Shown here: positions 21,913 to 33,379 of the stretch, in pieces
Layout: every line of letters begins with the position of its first letter
Position numbering within the stretch: position 1 is the stretch's first letter
Source of the DNA: Humulus lupulus
Lineage: Eukaryota > Streptophyta > Magnoliopsida > Rosales > Cannabaceae
Assembly (NCBI RefSeq): GCF_963169125.1
Contig: NC_084795.1
Span: forward strand, 260,581,042-260,645,041
Direction: 5' to 3'
DNA length: 64,000 bases
Program-made: the position numbers and the translations under genes
The notes under the pieces: model-generated
Database searches by the model: none
What the model was told of the DNA's origin: nothing
What the model saw: only the letters and a program-made list of their open reading frames with translations

Positions 21913-24124
21913 GGTGTTGCCCAAAGTGAGGATAGAGATCTAGATCCTCGCTTTGGGGATTTTGAAGAAAATGTTGGACCCGTCGAGGACCTAGAAGAGG
22001 TCCAACTCGACGAAAAAGACCCGACCAGAGTTGTGAAGGTCGGGAAGAACCTAGAGCCAACCACAAAGCACGCACTGGTGGAATTTTTGCGGAAGAACCA
22101 GGAGGTGTTTGCCTGGTCACACAAAGACATGGCTAGGATAGACCCTGCAGTTATCAGCCATGTCCTGAATATAGACAAGACTTTTCCACCCGTGCAACAA
22201 AAAAGAAGGCTGCTTGATAAGGATAGATTGAGAGCCTTAAAAGAAGAAGTTGAAAGATTAAAGGAGAATGGGTTCATCAGGGTGGCATTTTATCCATCGT
22301 GGGTCTCTAATCCAGTGCTGGTTCCCAAGCCTAACGGCAAATGGCGAACCTGCATGGATTTTACAGACCTCAATAAAGCCTGCCCAAAGGATTGCTTCCC
22401 ACTCCCAAGAATCGACCAGCTGGTCGATGCTACTGCAGGACACGAGATCCTCTCATTCATGGATGCATATTCGGACTATAACCAGATTAGCATGCATCCC
22501 CCTGACGAGGATCACACCAGCTTTCGGACTAATACGGGCTTATACTGTTATAAAGTAATGCCCTTCGGGCTGAAAACGCAGGTGCGACTTACCAACGACT
22601 AGTCAACCACATGTTTAAGGAGCTGATCGGAGTAAACATGGAGGTATACGTGGATGACATGCAGGTAAAGTCTAAGAAGGCAGAAGGACATGTAAAGGAT
22701 TTACAAGAGTGCTTTGATGTATTGATGTAATGCCCCAAATTTCCTAATAAGGTTTAGGACCTTGATTAGGAGGCCGGGAGGGCCATAATTGATTTAATAT
22801 GTTATAAAATGAATATATGCATGTTAATGTGAATTATATTATTATATGATGATAAATGCATGCGTATGGGAGTATTTAAAATGATAAGGGCATTTTGGTA
22901 ATTTGGCATGTTGAGGGCATATTTGTAAATTGGGTGCATATTGTAATATGTGAATGAGATCTCATTATTATGGAGATATATTCGAGCTATGCGGCATGAG
23001 ACGGTCATATATAATGAGTAAGCGGTTTTATCATAACGGGGTCAATTTTGGGGTAATAGAAATGTTATTTGGTGATAGATTGGGAATATTTGAGATCAGG
23101 GTGAAATTCTGGAAGTTTTGACTATAGTGTCCCCGGGGGTGTTTTCGGGACCCCGAGCACTAGGTTTTATTTAAGGTTACTTAAGCTTGAAGTAGCTTGA
23201 CAGATAAGAACATACGTTAGAAACTTCTCGTTCTCTCTCAAAACAGTCTGTTTTACCGTTTGAGCCTTTTTGAGGAAATCTTGAGTTCTAGGAGTCGGAA
23301 TCAAGCGAGGGTCGAGGCATAGCGATCCTAGGAAAGATTAGAAGCTTCTTAACTGAAGGATTTGACGAGAAACAACCCAATCGAAGGTAATCTAAGTTTG
23401 AAGTTTTAAGTTTTTAAAGTTTTGAAGCTTAGAATTGGACTTTGTTAATTGTTGAGTTTTTGGTCGGTTTGAGCTTTGGGTTTTGAAGGTTTTGGAGTAT
23501 TGGGAAGCTTGGGAACTTTGATTTGATGATTGGGGAATGTTTGGGTATGTTTTTGGAGGATTTGGAGTGTTTAAAACGCGTTTGGGAATGGCCCAGGGTT
23601 GGGGGTCGCGGCCCTGTTCTTGTGCGCCGCGGCCCTAGTTCGAAGAAGCAGGTGTCAGGAAGTGAGCCTTGCTGGGCGCCGCGGCCCTAGATGGAGGGCG
23701 CCGCGGCCCTTGCCTCAGAGAACCCTGGGGGCCGCGGCCCAAGGTGCTAGGGCCGCAGCCCTTGCCCTGTTTTCGCCCCGTTTGCTCGTTTTGACCCCGG
23801 GAAGTTAGTTATGGGCCTCGGGAGTGTCCCTACTACTTGGATTAGTTTGGATTGATCTCTTGGGGGCTAGATATTGGTGTGAAACCTTTTATTATCATGT
23901 TATTGATGGTGTTTCATACTTGGTTATGATTAGGTGACCGCTAAGGACTTAAAGGTTGATCGTTCTCAAGGATCGTTCTTATATTGGTACTAGCTTGAAT
24001 CTGAGGTAAGAAAACTGCACCCCAAGTGTAACATGCATGGATATTTGTGAGGCATGTTGGTTATGTAATATGGACATGGTTTGAACATGGAATGCTTAGC
24101 ATATGTTGTTCTTTTGAGCATAGC

Positions 24125-24240
24125 ACTGACTAATTAGTCAGGTTTGGCAAAGGGGCTAGTATCAACTGTGAAGCTGTGGCTTATTAGTCAGGTTCGGCAG
24201 TGGTACTGGGCACTGGTCACGTTGAGCTGACTTATTAGTC
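24125..24240. repeat. Short repeats with palindromic CTGACTNATTAGTCAG
   Basis: Three copies of a (T)GACTTATTAGTCAGG segment about 54 bp apart, each near a GGCA or GGTACTG box. The core CTGACTAATTAGTCAG is a 16-bp palindrome in the first copy. It lies inside solo LTR 4. Confidence 0.7.
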
Positions 24241-24355
24241 AGGACGGCCTTAGCGTGTATCACGCAGGCCAACAAAGATTAGATCTAATCGATTACTAGC
24301 ATTGAATGACCAAGGAGCATTAATGCCTGACCGACCCTGAGGGTCGATGAATAAA

Positions 24356-24558
24356 CAGAGCCTGAAGGCTAGTGGCTTACCTATCAGCCACTCTCTTGCT
24401 AGAAAACAGAGCTTGAAGGCTAGTGGCTTACCTATCAGCCACTCTCTTGCTAGAGAACAGAGCTTGGAGGCTAGTGGCTTACCTAACAGCCACTCTCCCG
24501 CTAGAAAAGAGAGCTTGGAGGCTAGTGGCTTATGTAACAGCCACTCTCCCACTAGAAT
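24356..24558. repeat. Four 51-bp tandem repeats in solo LTR 4
   Basis: Unit GAGCTTGAAGGCTAGTGGCT followed by TACCTATCAGCCACTCTCTT and GCTAGAAAACA. Within a unit, AGTGGCT and AGCCACT are inverted, so each unit can fold as a hairpin. The ORFs on both strands here are by-products of the 51-bp period, which is a multiple of three. Confidence 0.9.
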
Positions 24559-27460
24559 CATGTGATGTGCACCCATTGGTTTGAAAGCTTTATATTCAGT
24601 GTGATTATAATGATAATCATTTGATAATGTTTATGAAAAGTGTTATGTTTTCTTGCTGGGCTTCAGCTCACGGGTGCTATGTGGTGCAGGTAAAGGCAAG
24701 AGGAAGCTGGACCACCCTTGAGTTGGAGAGCTTAGGTGATGACGTGTACATATGCGGCTGCTCGACCGCCACGGTCGAGGTTTAAAGTGGAACTAGGGTT
24801 GAACCCTGTTTTGCCGCTTAGAACGGCCTGTTGTAAATATTTTCTGTAATAAACTCTTAATTGTATTTTCGGGATCCCAATGTATATGTTAAACGTTCTA
24901 GTGAAACGTTATATCTTAACCAAAATGTTTAATCCCTAAACCGCTAATCATACTTAGATCACGATTTTGGCCAAATGTCTCGATTAGTGAGTTTAGCACT
25001 ATTTACAAGGCACACCGTAACGGTCCCAGGAGTTGGGGCGTTACAATTGAACAAATACCAGATGAAGTTAAATCCCCTCAAATGTTCCTTCGGAGTTGGA
25101 TCAGGGAAGTTTTTGGGGTTCATTGTAAATTCAAGAGGAATCGAGGCCAACCCCGACAAGATAAAAGCCCTGATCGACATTAAATCGCCAGAAAGGATCA
25201 AAGATGTACAAAGTTTAACCGGGAGAATCGCAGCCCTAAGTAGATTTATTTCGAAGTCAACAGACAAGTGCGTCCCTTTCTTCAATCTACTTAGGGGCAA
25301 TAGGAAGTTTGAATGGACAAGAGACTGCGAGCAGGCTTTTCAGGCCTTGAAAGCTCATATGGCATGGCCTCCCATCTTATCAAAGCCAATCGAAGGAGAA
25401 ACTTTGTTTATTTACCTGGCGATTACTGAAGTTGCTGCTAGCGCGGTACTAGTACGAGAGGAAGAAGGCGTACAAAAAGCGGTCTACTATGTTAGCAAAA
25501 GGCTGATCGAGGCAGAACTGAGATATCCACCAATCGAGAGGTTAGCATATTGCTTAATCCTGGCCTCTAGGAAGCTGCGCCCTTACTTCCAAGCCCATCC
25601 TATCACAGTTTTAACTGACCAGCCCCTTCGGCAAGTCCTCCAAAAACCAGAGGCGGCTGGACGATTACTAAAATGGGCAGTCGAACTAGGGCAGTTTGAT
25701 ATAACTTATTCGCCGCGAGCAGCAATAAAGGGACAAGTCTTGGCTGATCTTATTGCAGAGTTCACAGAACTCCCAGACAGCGAGCAGTACAAATTTCCTA
25801 GTGCGCCTGAGCCTCAAGAGAAAGCTCCTTCGTGGAAGTTATTCACGGATGGGTCGTCCAACGAATCCCACGCTGGAGCGGGAGTGATATTGATAACGCC
25901 GAAAGGGCATCGATTTCACTGCGCTATTAGGTTCAACTTCACCGCGTCAAACAATGAAGCCGAATACGAAGCACTCCTCACTGGATTGAGAATGGCGAAA
26001 GACATGAGCATAAAGACGCTTGATATTTACAGTGACTCACAGCTGGTGGTGAACCAAGTTCTGGGAGAATATCAAGCACGAGGCTTAAAAATGGTAGCCT
26101 ACTTGAATAAAACAAAAGACCTACTAGCCCAGTTCACAGAGTACACCCTCTAGCAAATACCGCGAGATCAGAATTCAAACGCAGACGCCTTAGCCAAACT
26201 CGCGAGCGCGAAGGATGCTAACACTTTGAACATTGTGCTAGTAGAAAGACTGAGTGAGCCAAGCATACAAGCGGCTGAGACCAATATGGAGATTCGAATG
26301 GAGGATACATGGATGGCACCTTACTTGGAGTATCTGACGAACGGTGTGCTACCAACAGATAGAAACAAAGCCAGAACTCTACAAAGGCAGGCCGCCAGGT
26401 ACATACTGGTCGATGGTGTTATGTACCGAAGAGGGTATTCAATGCCACTACTCAGATGCGTCACACCTAAAAAAGCTAAGGAACTTATGAAAGAGGTGCA
26501 TGAAGGCTTCTGCGGGGATCACGCTGGGGGGCAGAGTTTGGCAAAGAAGATTCTAAGGCAAGGCTACTTCTGGCCAACTATGAACGAAGATTCAATGGAA
26601 TTTGTACGAAGATGCGATAAATGTCAGAGGTTCTCCAAAATTCCACGAGCAGCTCCAAACGAATTGAAACAAATGCAAAGTTCGTGGCCTTTTGCGGTAT
26701 GGGGGATAGATTTGATTGGATCCCTACCAACGGGAAAAGGCGGAGTAAAGTACGCAGTTGTGGCAGTCGACTACTTCACCAAATGGGCCGAAGTTGAACC
26801 GCTCGCTACCATAACGACCAAAAAAGTTCTTGACTTTGTCATCAAGAACATTGTTTGCCGGTATGGCTTGCCCTGAAAGATCGTTTCAGACAACAGAACC
26901 CAATTTGACAGCGACTTATTCACCGACTTCTGCGAAAGGCATGGAGTTATTAAAAGCTTTTCATCAGTTGCGCATCCCCAAGCAAACGGGCAGGTCGAGG
27001 CCGTAAATAAAACTCTTAAGGATACCCTAAAGAAGAGACTTGAAGATGCTAAAGGAGCATGGCCAGAACAGCTGCCTGAAGTCCTCTGGTCGTATAGGAC
27101 GTCTCACCGAACAGTGACAGGTCATACCCCATTTTCCTTAGCTTAATGATGGAGTCCCTAGACTCAATTGACGAGATACGGGAGAAGGCCCAACTCCGAG
27201 TTGCTGCGTACCAGCAAAAAGTCGCCCGGTACTTTAACTCCAAAGTTAAAGAAAGAAAATTCAACGTTGGTGACTTTGTGCTACGACAAGTTTTATTAAA
27301 CACCCGCGACCCCACTGCTGGAGTACTCGGGCCTAATTGGGAAGGACCTTACCAGATTGAAGAAGTCCTTCATCCGGGCACCTACAAACTTGCACGCCTA
27401 AACGGAGATCTTGTTCCACGTTATTGGAATGGAGAACACCTACGCAAGTATTATCAGTGA

Positions 27461-28153
27461 ACAGTCCTTTTTAAAGGACTGGCTTGTATTAAATTTTACT
27501 TTTTACAAGTTTTGCAAAGAGGGTTAGCCACGTTGTATGGCTAATTGCTCGTATATGCAAGATTCTATTTTAGAATCACTTGTAAAGACATGTTTAGTCC
27601 ATTTTTAATACGAGATTATAAGGGACTGTGCGCAGCCAGTCATTCTTGCCAACCTTTGTAAATTTATATTTATAAGTATTTGTTCATTACGTGTGTTGTT
27701 TTGCTATATTACAAGTATTACTTTTCCACCCGAGCAGAAATGTTCGAACAGGTCATGGTTAAGGCAAGTGACCGAGGACCTAAAGCTCCTCGATCACTTG
27801 GGGGGCATACAAGGCACATCGATAGCAAAGCGTACCATGAGGTATGTAAACACATGAACAAAATGAGTGAAAGCATGCTAAGGTACTTAGAGTATTTTTC
27901 AAAATTTATATTTTGTTAAATCAAGCCAAAGTACTATGCTAAGTTCGGTCATACGGACAGATGTTATAGTAGATGAAAATATTATAACATTATAAAGCAA
28001 TCTTTTACACCGCAAGCATCACTGCTTGGATGTAACTGTTCAAATAAAAGGAAAAGTTTGCTGCCCATGCAGCAAATTAAAAAAAAAGATATTGTCTTTA
28101 CATCACGACCCGTGGGTCGTGTAATTAAAGAAAGAAAAAATAATAATAAAAGC
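27461..28153. other. Element 1 spacer between converging pol and antisense ORF
   Basis: About 690 bp, AT-rich, with no conserved ORF. The sense pol stop (27458-27460) and the antisense stop (28154-28156) converge here, so both 3' UTRs and poly(A) sites should lie in this stretch. The corresponding spacer in element 2 is 47314-48248. The GACCGAGG...CTCGATCACTTGG box near 27770-27800 is a short inverted repeat, matched in part near 47772 in element 2. Confidence 0.55.
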
Positions 28154-30785
28154 TCAAGAGGCATTAGGAGCCGGAGGGTCTTTATCAGCGTTCTGATTGG
28201 TCGCATCCTCAGCAACTCTTTCTTCCTCTGCGCCAGCGATGCTTGGGGAAGCAGAGATCCTTGCTCTTGCCTCCTCTTCAGCCAATTGAGCAGTGCAACG
28301 GGCCAGCTCAGCATTTCTAACATCTTCTGAAAGATAACCGAAGTTGGCGCCCTGATTGTTTTTCCAGAAGTTGTAAAAAACCAGAGCGTCGCATTCTTGT
28401 ACCTTCCCAGATCTTTGGCGTTGGAAAGCTTCAGCTGCTCTACTTGGCTCTCAAGAGTAGTGATGGCCTTGTCCTTGGACTTGAGCTCCTCACCCAGTCT
28501 TTTGCATTCTCGATATTGGACTCGGTTGGACTCATGATACTCCTCCCTCTGCTTCCTTATAGCTGCCTTCGAAGCTTCAGCCTCCGATAGCTTTGTCACC
28601 GCAGCATCCCTCTGTTGGGTGACCGCCTCCAACTCCTTCGCATGCCTGGCCTCTGCAGCCGAAAGGTCCTCGACTGCTTTCACCTGGTACCTCTCGATAG
28701 CCTTCGCCCGAGCCTGGTCGATGGTAGCTTGGGCACAGGTGCGGGCGGCAGTTGCAGTCAGCAAAGCCTGTGGACAAAGGATAAAGTTAGAGTCTGTTGC
28801 AAAGAGTAAAAGATGGAAGCCAAAAAGAGAAGAAACACTTACGCTGGCCATTTCATTTAGGGCCCTGTTCAGAATTTGGTCGACCCCCATAGTCTCTGCC
28901 TCAGCCATCGCCTCCTTGCAATGGTCGTACCTCACGATGTGTGCAAGGCGGTCCTTGGCTGCTCGTAAGGCGCGGTTCGAGAGTTTGGCTCCAAGAGCTT
29001 CGTCCCGCTGGGTTTGTTCTTTGGCAGCTGCAGGTTGAGGAGTCGTCGTCGCAGGCGGAGCTTCCTTTTCAGCAGGAGCCGAAGGCTGAGCAGTAGTTTG
29101 CCTAGTTGGCACGTCCTTGGAAGGATCTTCTGTTCGACCATTCTTGGCAGGAGGTCCTTGGCTTGTTTCGCCATTGTGTCTCTTGGACGACTTCCGCCAG
29201 ACCAGAGGAACTTCTACTTCCTCCTCAGCCTGATATAAGTCAAAGACGTTGGGAGTGGCCATATCTGCATACAAGTAAACACATGCAAATGATAAGATAA
29301 AGGCAGATAAAAACTCTTTATCAAACAGAAAAGAGGTCACAAAGTTTAATACCCGAGCTACAACTACTGGTCGCTACACTATTGACTCTATTAGTCATAT
29401 ACTCACTATCTGGCATGAAGAAGTCTAGCCCTAGGTTTGGAGTATACGTAAAGTTGCCCTCCCCGTCAAACAAGTGACAGGGAATTGGAAAGTTATTTAA
29501 AAGCGAAGTTACTGTACCATTTTCATCGGAGGATTCCCCCAAGTCCACAATCAGCTCTTTTGCCTTTTGTTTCCCCTTGCCTTGGGGAGCAAAGGGCCTT
29601 TCTGCAAAAGGATCGCCTGTGGGTTCCCTGATTGTAACCCCCGTTGGCCTCCTTCGTGGAGGGGGACACAGGAGGTTGCTGCTCGGGAACCTCCTCGGCA
29701 GCAGCATCGGCTACCACGGGTCCTCTTGTTTCATGGCGAGGAGCCAGGAGGCCAGACAGCCTCAGTTTTTCATCAGTAACCAGGGACTTGACGCTTTTTT
29801 CTGCGTCTGTCATTCTGGCCAATGCATTGGACCTCAACACCATGTCTGGTGTTGGGGTCGGACGTAACTATGGGCCTGAAAGATGAAGTATACTTTAAGA
29901 AAGATGAAGGAAATTTCGCTGATTGAAAAGTATCGACCAGTAAAAACAGCACTTACCTCCACGAGCGAAGGCCAGATTGTTGCTGGTCAGGTCCGGCATA
30001 AGGAAGTATTCCTTGCTGCACTGCCCCACGTTGGATATGTGCGTGGTGTCAGTCGGGAACGTCCGGTTGGTTTCCTGGTGACAAAGATGGAAGAAGCCCG
30101 TCCCATACTGCTGAGGGTTGGACTTGAGGTCGAAGAGATAGTTAACCTCATGTGGGGTAGGTTCTGGCCACTTTTTAAGTTTGTACAGGATATAGAGTGC
30201 GACCAACATTCTATATCCATTTGGAGTGATTTGGAAGGGGGAAACATCGAAATAATTGGCCACCCCCTGATAAAAAGGATGTAGAGGGAGGGTAGCCCCC
30301 GCCTCTATGTGATACCGAGACCAAGCACTGTATACACCTCCGGGGAGGTTAGCCCTTTGGTTTGCAGCAGGGATTTTGAGATTGACCCCTGTGAGAGGAT
30401 ACTTCCTAAGGTAGTTAGCAAGCATCCTAGGAGTCACTAGGCTGGTCGGGGAGAAATACCACTCGACATCAGGCAGATTCTGATGGCGAGGGCGGGCTCT
30501 AGTTTGAATGTTAGGGTCAAGAGCAGGATTTTCTCGACCGCTGTTCAAAGGAACCCTAGCCTGTGAATCAGGCTGGGCAGGAAGGTTTGGACTATCGTCG
30601 GATTCAGGTCTTTTCTTGCCTAAGGATTTAGAGCGTGCTATTTGAGGAGGAGAAGGACAAGGTCTGGAGGAAGATCGTGAAAAAGGAATCTCGTGAATTC
30701 GGTCGGCCGGTTGTTCTTCGCCTTCGAGCAGCTGGGCGAGAAGATCGTCGTCAATGGGCCGTTCACCTCCCCACAAATCTGGCAT
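28154..30785 (-). pseudogene. Element 1 antisense extra ORF (Transposase_28-like), broken
   Basis: Minus-strand multi-exon ORF. The first coding block starts at ATG 30785 and ends at a donor at 29957. The second runs down from about 29875, and the last from about 29262 to TGA at 28154-28156 with an intron around 28770-28850. The first block carries a domain with ATLPLHPFYQGVANYF, FQITPNGYRMLVALYILYKL and PTPHEVNYLFDL segments. It resembles the 'putative gypsy type transposon' (Transposase_28) domain. The C-terminal part is a long Glu/Lys/Ala coiled coil. Defects include TAG just inside the second block and a frameshift near 28390. The element 2 homologue (44887-47313) has the same domain order. 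Function is unknown; antisense extra ORFs are known from Tat elements. Confidence 0.78.
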
Positions 30786-31622
30786 CAAAGTCTGCAAACA
30801 GAAGAATGGGGAGGTGAGGATAGAGAATTTTTAAAGACTTTTTAGAATAACGCTAGTCGAGATAAAAGTCAAGCTTTTATACAGCAGCATTCTAACAAAA
30901 GTTAAATTTTTTTCACACGAGCAGTTTGAAAAATGGATCAAAGGGTGAAAACAAAAAGTTTTTCGTAAAAGCTTTTTCAACTCCCCTAAGGGCGGGAAAA
31001 ACCTATTTTTCGGCTGGCCTAAAAATCGAATTTTTACTTTGGTTTTACGTCCTAAAAGTATGATCTCGACTATCAAACTAACTCGTAACCTTTTTCGCCT
31101 ACAAAACATTCTATTGACAAACATCTCAACCCAGAAATAGATAAACTCAACAGTCAACATACAGAAGCATGCATTACGAAAATTTGAAGCATAAAGATTC
31201 GAAGACTTGCCAGAAAGAAGATCGTGGAGATTGGCAAAGAGTCTTCAGAAATCGAGGAGCTCTCGGGTTAAGTCTTGAGAGTGCAGAAGAACGGTCTCTG
31301 GGAGAAGATGAAGGCTCTGGTTTTAGGGTTTCAGGAATGAGTAATGGTGTGTGTAAAAAGAAAAAGAAAAACTTCGGAGATGTTATATAAGTTTGTCTGT
31401 GGCATTAAAAAGGTGTAATCATCTGTTTCCCTTTTTCTAAGTATGGGGAAGCGAGATAGCCGTCGAATTATTACTGGGGAACCGAAAAGTCATGATTAGA
31501 CAAGAGTAGGTTGCTTTTTCCAAGAACACACGAAGGGTTCTGAAACGTATGGCGGGGTCACCGAAGGGTCGTTCACTCAAAAGTTTATTTATTGCTCGTA
31601 ATAAATAAACTTGGGGGGAAAA
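30786..31622 (-). promoter_or_regulatory. Antisense promoter and leader region, element 1
   Basis: Reading on the minus strand, a TATA-like ACTTATATAACATCTCC at about 31376-31392 is followed by a C/T-rich leader (CTTTTTCTTTTTACACACAC), a possible first exon, and a TTTGCAG acceptor just before the antisense ATG at 30785. Element 2 has the same layout at 43281-44886, which argues for function. The rest of the stretch is AT-rich without an ORF of note. Confidence 0.55.
31609..31622 (+). other. Polypurine tract of element 1
   Basis: ACTTGGGGGGAAAA lies directly before the 3' LTR. Element 2 has AACTTGGGGGGCAAA in the equivalent place. The tract primes plus-strand DNA synthesis in LTR retrotransposons. 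Confidence 0.85.
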
Positions 31623-32213
31623 TGTTATCCAAAAAACTGGCATAGATGATGTGGCAAGTTATTCCTGGACACGTGGCTGAAGCTTGGAGGAACTCTGCTA
31701 GTGTATCGACCAGGAGACACATTATAAGCAGTAGGCAGCCCAGTCTTTCCTGCGACCAGTCTGGTCGATGGTTCCGCATGCAACATGACGTTCCAATAAA
31801 GATCTTTGTAAATCCCGAAATTAACTCACACAATCTCCTGAGTATCCGATTATTTAGGAGATAATATTTGTAACAAATTCATGTAATCCCCATTGAGCCT
31901 ATAAATAGAGAAAGATAGCTCAAGGAAGGGACTTTTGGCTTTCGAATTATTTGATACTAGAGTAATTCTATCTGAAATATTGTATTGTTCTTCAGAGGTT
32001 AGTGAAACTCATTGAACCTTAGTTCTTTGATCACTCCTTTGATTCTCACATCAATAACAATCTAAGTGGATGTAGGTTATTACCAGATCCTGGGGCCGAA
32101 CCACTATAAAATATCGTGTTCTTATTATTTGTGTCATTACGTTTCTTCCAACGCATTCATTCACATCAAGCATATTCTGATTCCGTGTCAGTTGACCAAA
32201 ATCTGGGTCAATA
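31623..32213 (+). repeat. 3' LTR of element 1
   Basis: 591 bp, the same length as the 5' LTR, with 14 differences counted by eye. It ends ATA rather than ACA (C to T in the terminal CA). TATA box near 31899. It is followed by the AGCTT duplication and the 5' half of gene C1. Confidence 0.95.
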
Positions 32214-32417
32214 AGCTTGTTCAATACCTTTCAAATCCAAAGGATTTGTCGAGTATCGTTGGATTACCAGATCTGCCAAGATCATCCTTATTGTACTTCT
32301 TTCATGAAAATTTTGGAAGATGCGCGACTGAATATCATCCCGCAAAGCATGTAAGTCTCCAGTGATGAATCTTTCTTTGCATTAGGAAATGGAATGATGG
32401 CGAACAATTTCCACCAT
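32214..32417 (-). pseudogene. N-terminal half of small gene C1
   Basis: Minus-strand frame starting at ATG 32415-32417, with an in-frame TAA at codon 12 (32382-32384) where C2 has a Lys codon (SKCKEK against S-stop-CKER). The following sequence (FITGDLHALRDDIQSRI) aligns with C2 (YLSGELYNFMEQIKLRL). The frame continues at 18333 after removal of element 1. C1 therefore has two independent lesions. Confidence 0.75.
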
Positions 32418-33379
32418 AAATCTGTTCTGCATTATGTTGTGACTCATCTTGAACTATCACTTTTCAATAATGAATAATGTTGTCACTTATATAGTATGCT
32501 TTTATTATTAATCATAATTAACAATGGAATATGAGAGTTCAATGCATTTCTCATTAAAATGGTTACATTGATTATAAAGAGATGTAACATGTTCCAACCT
32601 ATAACAATTAAATATTCAATTGGTAATTTCGAAAATATATTTACATATCTAAACAAAAATATATATTTGTTTTTTTAAAACAAAAATATATATTTGTTTT
32701 AAAAAAAAAAAAAAAGTAATTAAGATAGGCTTTTATTATAGTTTTTATAGCATTTTTCATTACTATTATTACAGTGATTAAATATAAATTGATAATTTCG
32801 AGAAGACCTTTTACATATCCAAGAATTATAGTTGTGGCATGTGTGTTTTAGTATTTATTATAGTTGTGGGATGTGTGTTTGGGTATAATGTAACATTTTA
32901 GTTTTTAATAATTTGTATAGTTTTCGAGATCTACAAAGATATATTAAATAAATTACTATATTTTATATTTAATATACATTTTGATAATTAATATTAATAA
33001 ATAATTATAGTTATTTTATGTAATTTTTTAATTTTTTATTAATTTTAAAAGTTATCAAATTCTAAAAAAATATTAAATAAATTACTAAATTTTAGATTAA
33101 TTATAATTTCTGAAAATTATTATTAATAAATAATTATAGTTACTTAAAATATATTATGGTTTAGTGAGAAATTATTATCATAAGTTACTCTTAACATTTT
33201 GCCATTTACTTATCGTAACAATTTATAATGTTCATGTGTTGAAGAATATTGCAAATAAATAAATTGAAGAATATTGTAGAGAAACTAAAATTCATAAAAT
33301 AAAATTCATAGACGAAAAATTACAAAGAGAAGAAAACTAATATTGTCAAAATACAAAATTTAATAAGAAATAACATTTT
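32418..33379. other. AT-rich spacer between C1 and D1
   Basis: About 960 bp with homopolymer A/T runs (for example 32699-32715) and short local repeats such as TATTAAATAAATTACTA. No gene seen. It should contain the C1 promoter and the 3' end of D1 on the minus strand. Confidence 0.5.

Larger units (their letters stand above)
22726..25045 (+). mobile_element. Solo LTR 4 nested in element 1 RT, 2.3 kb
   Basis: Starts TGTAATGCCCC and ends GTTGGGGCGTTACA, with target duplication ATTGA at 22721-22725 and 25046-25050. Removing it restores an uninterrupted RT stretch that matches element 2 codon for codon. It is the same family as the LTRs at 9275 and 62730: both begin TGTAAYRCCCCAA and share the start block CTAATAAGGTTTAG/AGACCTTG. 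It contains GC-rich GCCGCGGCCC motifs at 23600-23770 and tandem repeats at 24120-24560. It is younger than element 1. Confidence 0.95.
21913..27460 (+). pseudogene. Element 1 pol (RT, RNase H, second RNase H, integrase), broken
   Basis: Follows gag-protease in frame after a TAG. Reverse transcriptase runs from about 22080, with YVDDM near 22647. A one-base deletion near 22573 shifts the frame, and a solo LTR (22726-25045) then splits the RT; coding resumes at 25051. RNase H follows, then an archaeal-type RNase H (LFTDGSSN near 25840, YSDSQL near 26030). A TAG lies at 26151-26153. Integrase has the zinc-binding pattern HEGFCGDH...CDKC, then GIDLIG, SDN and EAVNK catalytic blocks; a TGA lies at 26874-26876 and SDNGT has become SDNRT. 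About 90 bp are missing near 27146 relative to element 2. The frame ends with LRKYYQ at 27460, exactly as in element 2. Confidence 0.9.
18334..32213 (+). mobile_element. Element 1: degraded Ty3/Gypsy Tat-lineage LTR retrotransposon
   Basis: A 13.9-kb element with 591-bp LTRs at 18334-18924 and 31623-32213 and target duplication AGCTT (18329-18333 and 32214-32218). Order: 5' LTR, PBS, gag-protease, in-frame TAG, RT, RNase H, a second RNase H, integrase, an antisense ORF, PPT, 3' LTR. The second RNase H and the extra ORF are hallmarks of the Tat branch of plant Ty3/Gypsy. By-eye LTR comparison shows 14 differences in 591 bp (about 2.4%). Coding regions carry several TAG stops, a frameshift, a deletion and a 2.3-kb solo LTR insertion, so the element is dead. 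It disrupts small gene C1. Confidence 0.95.
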
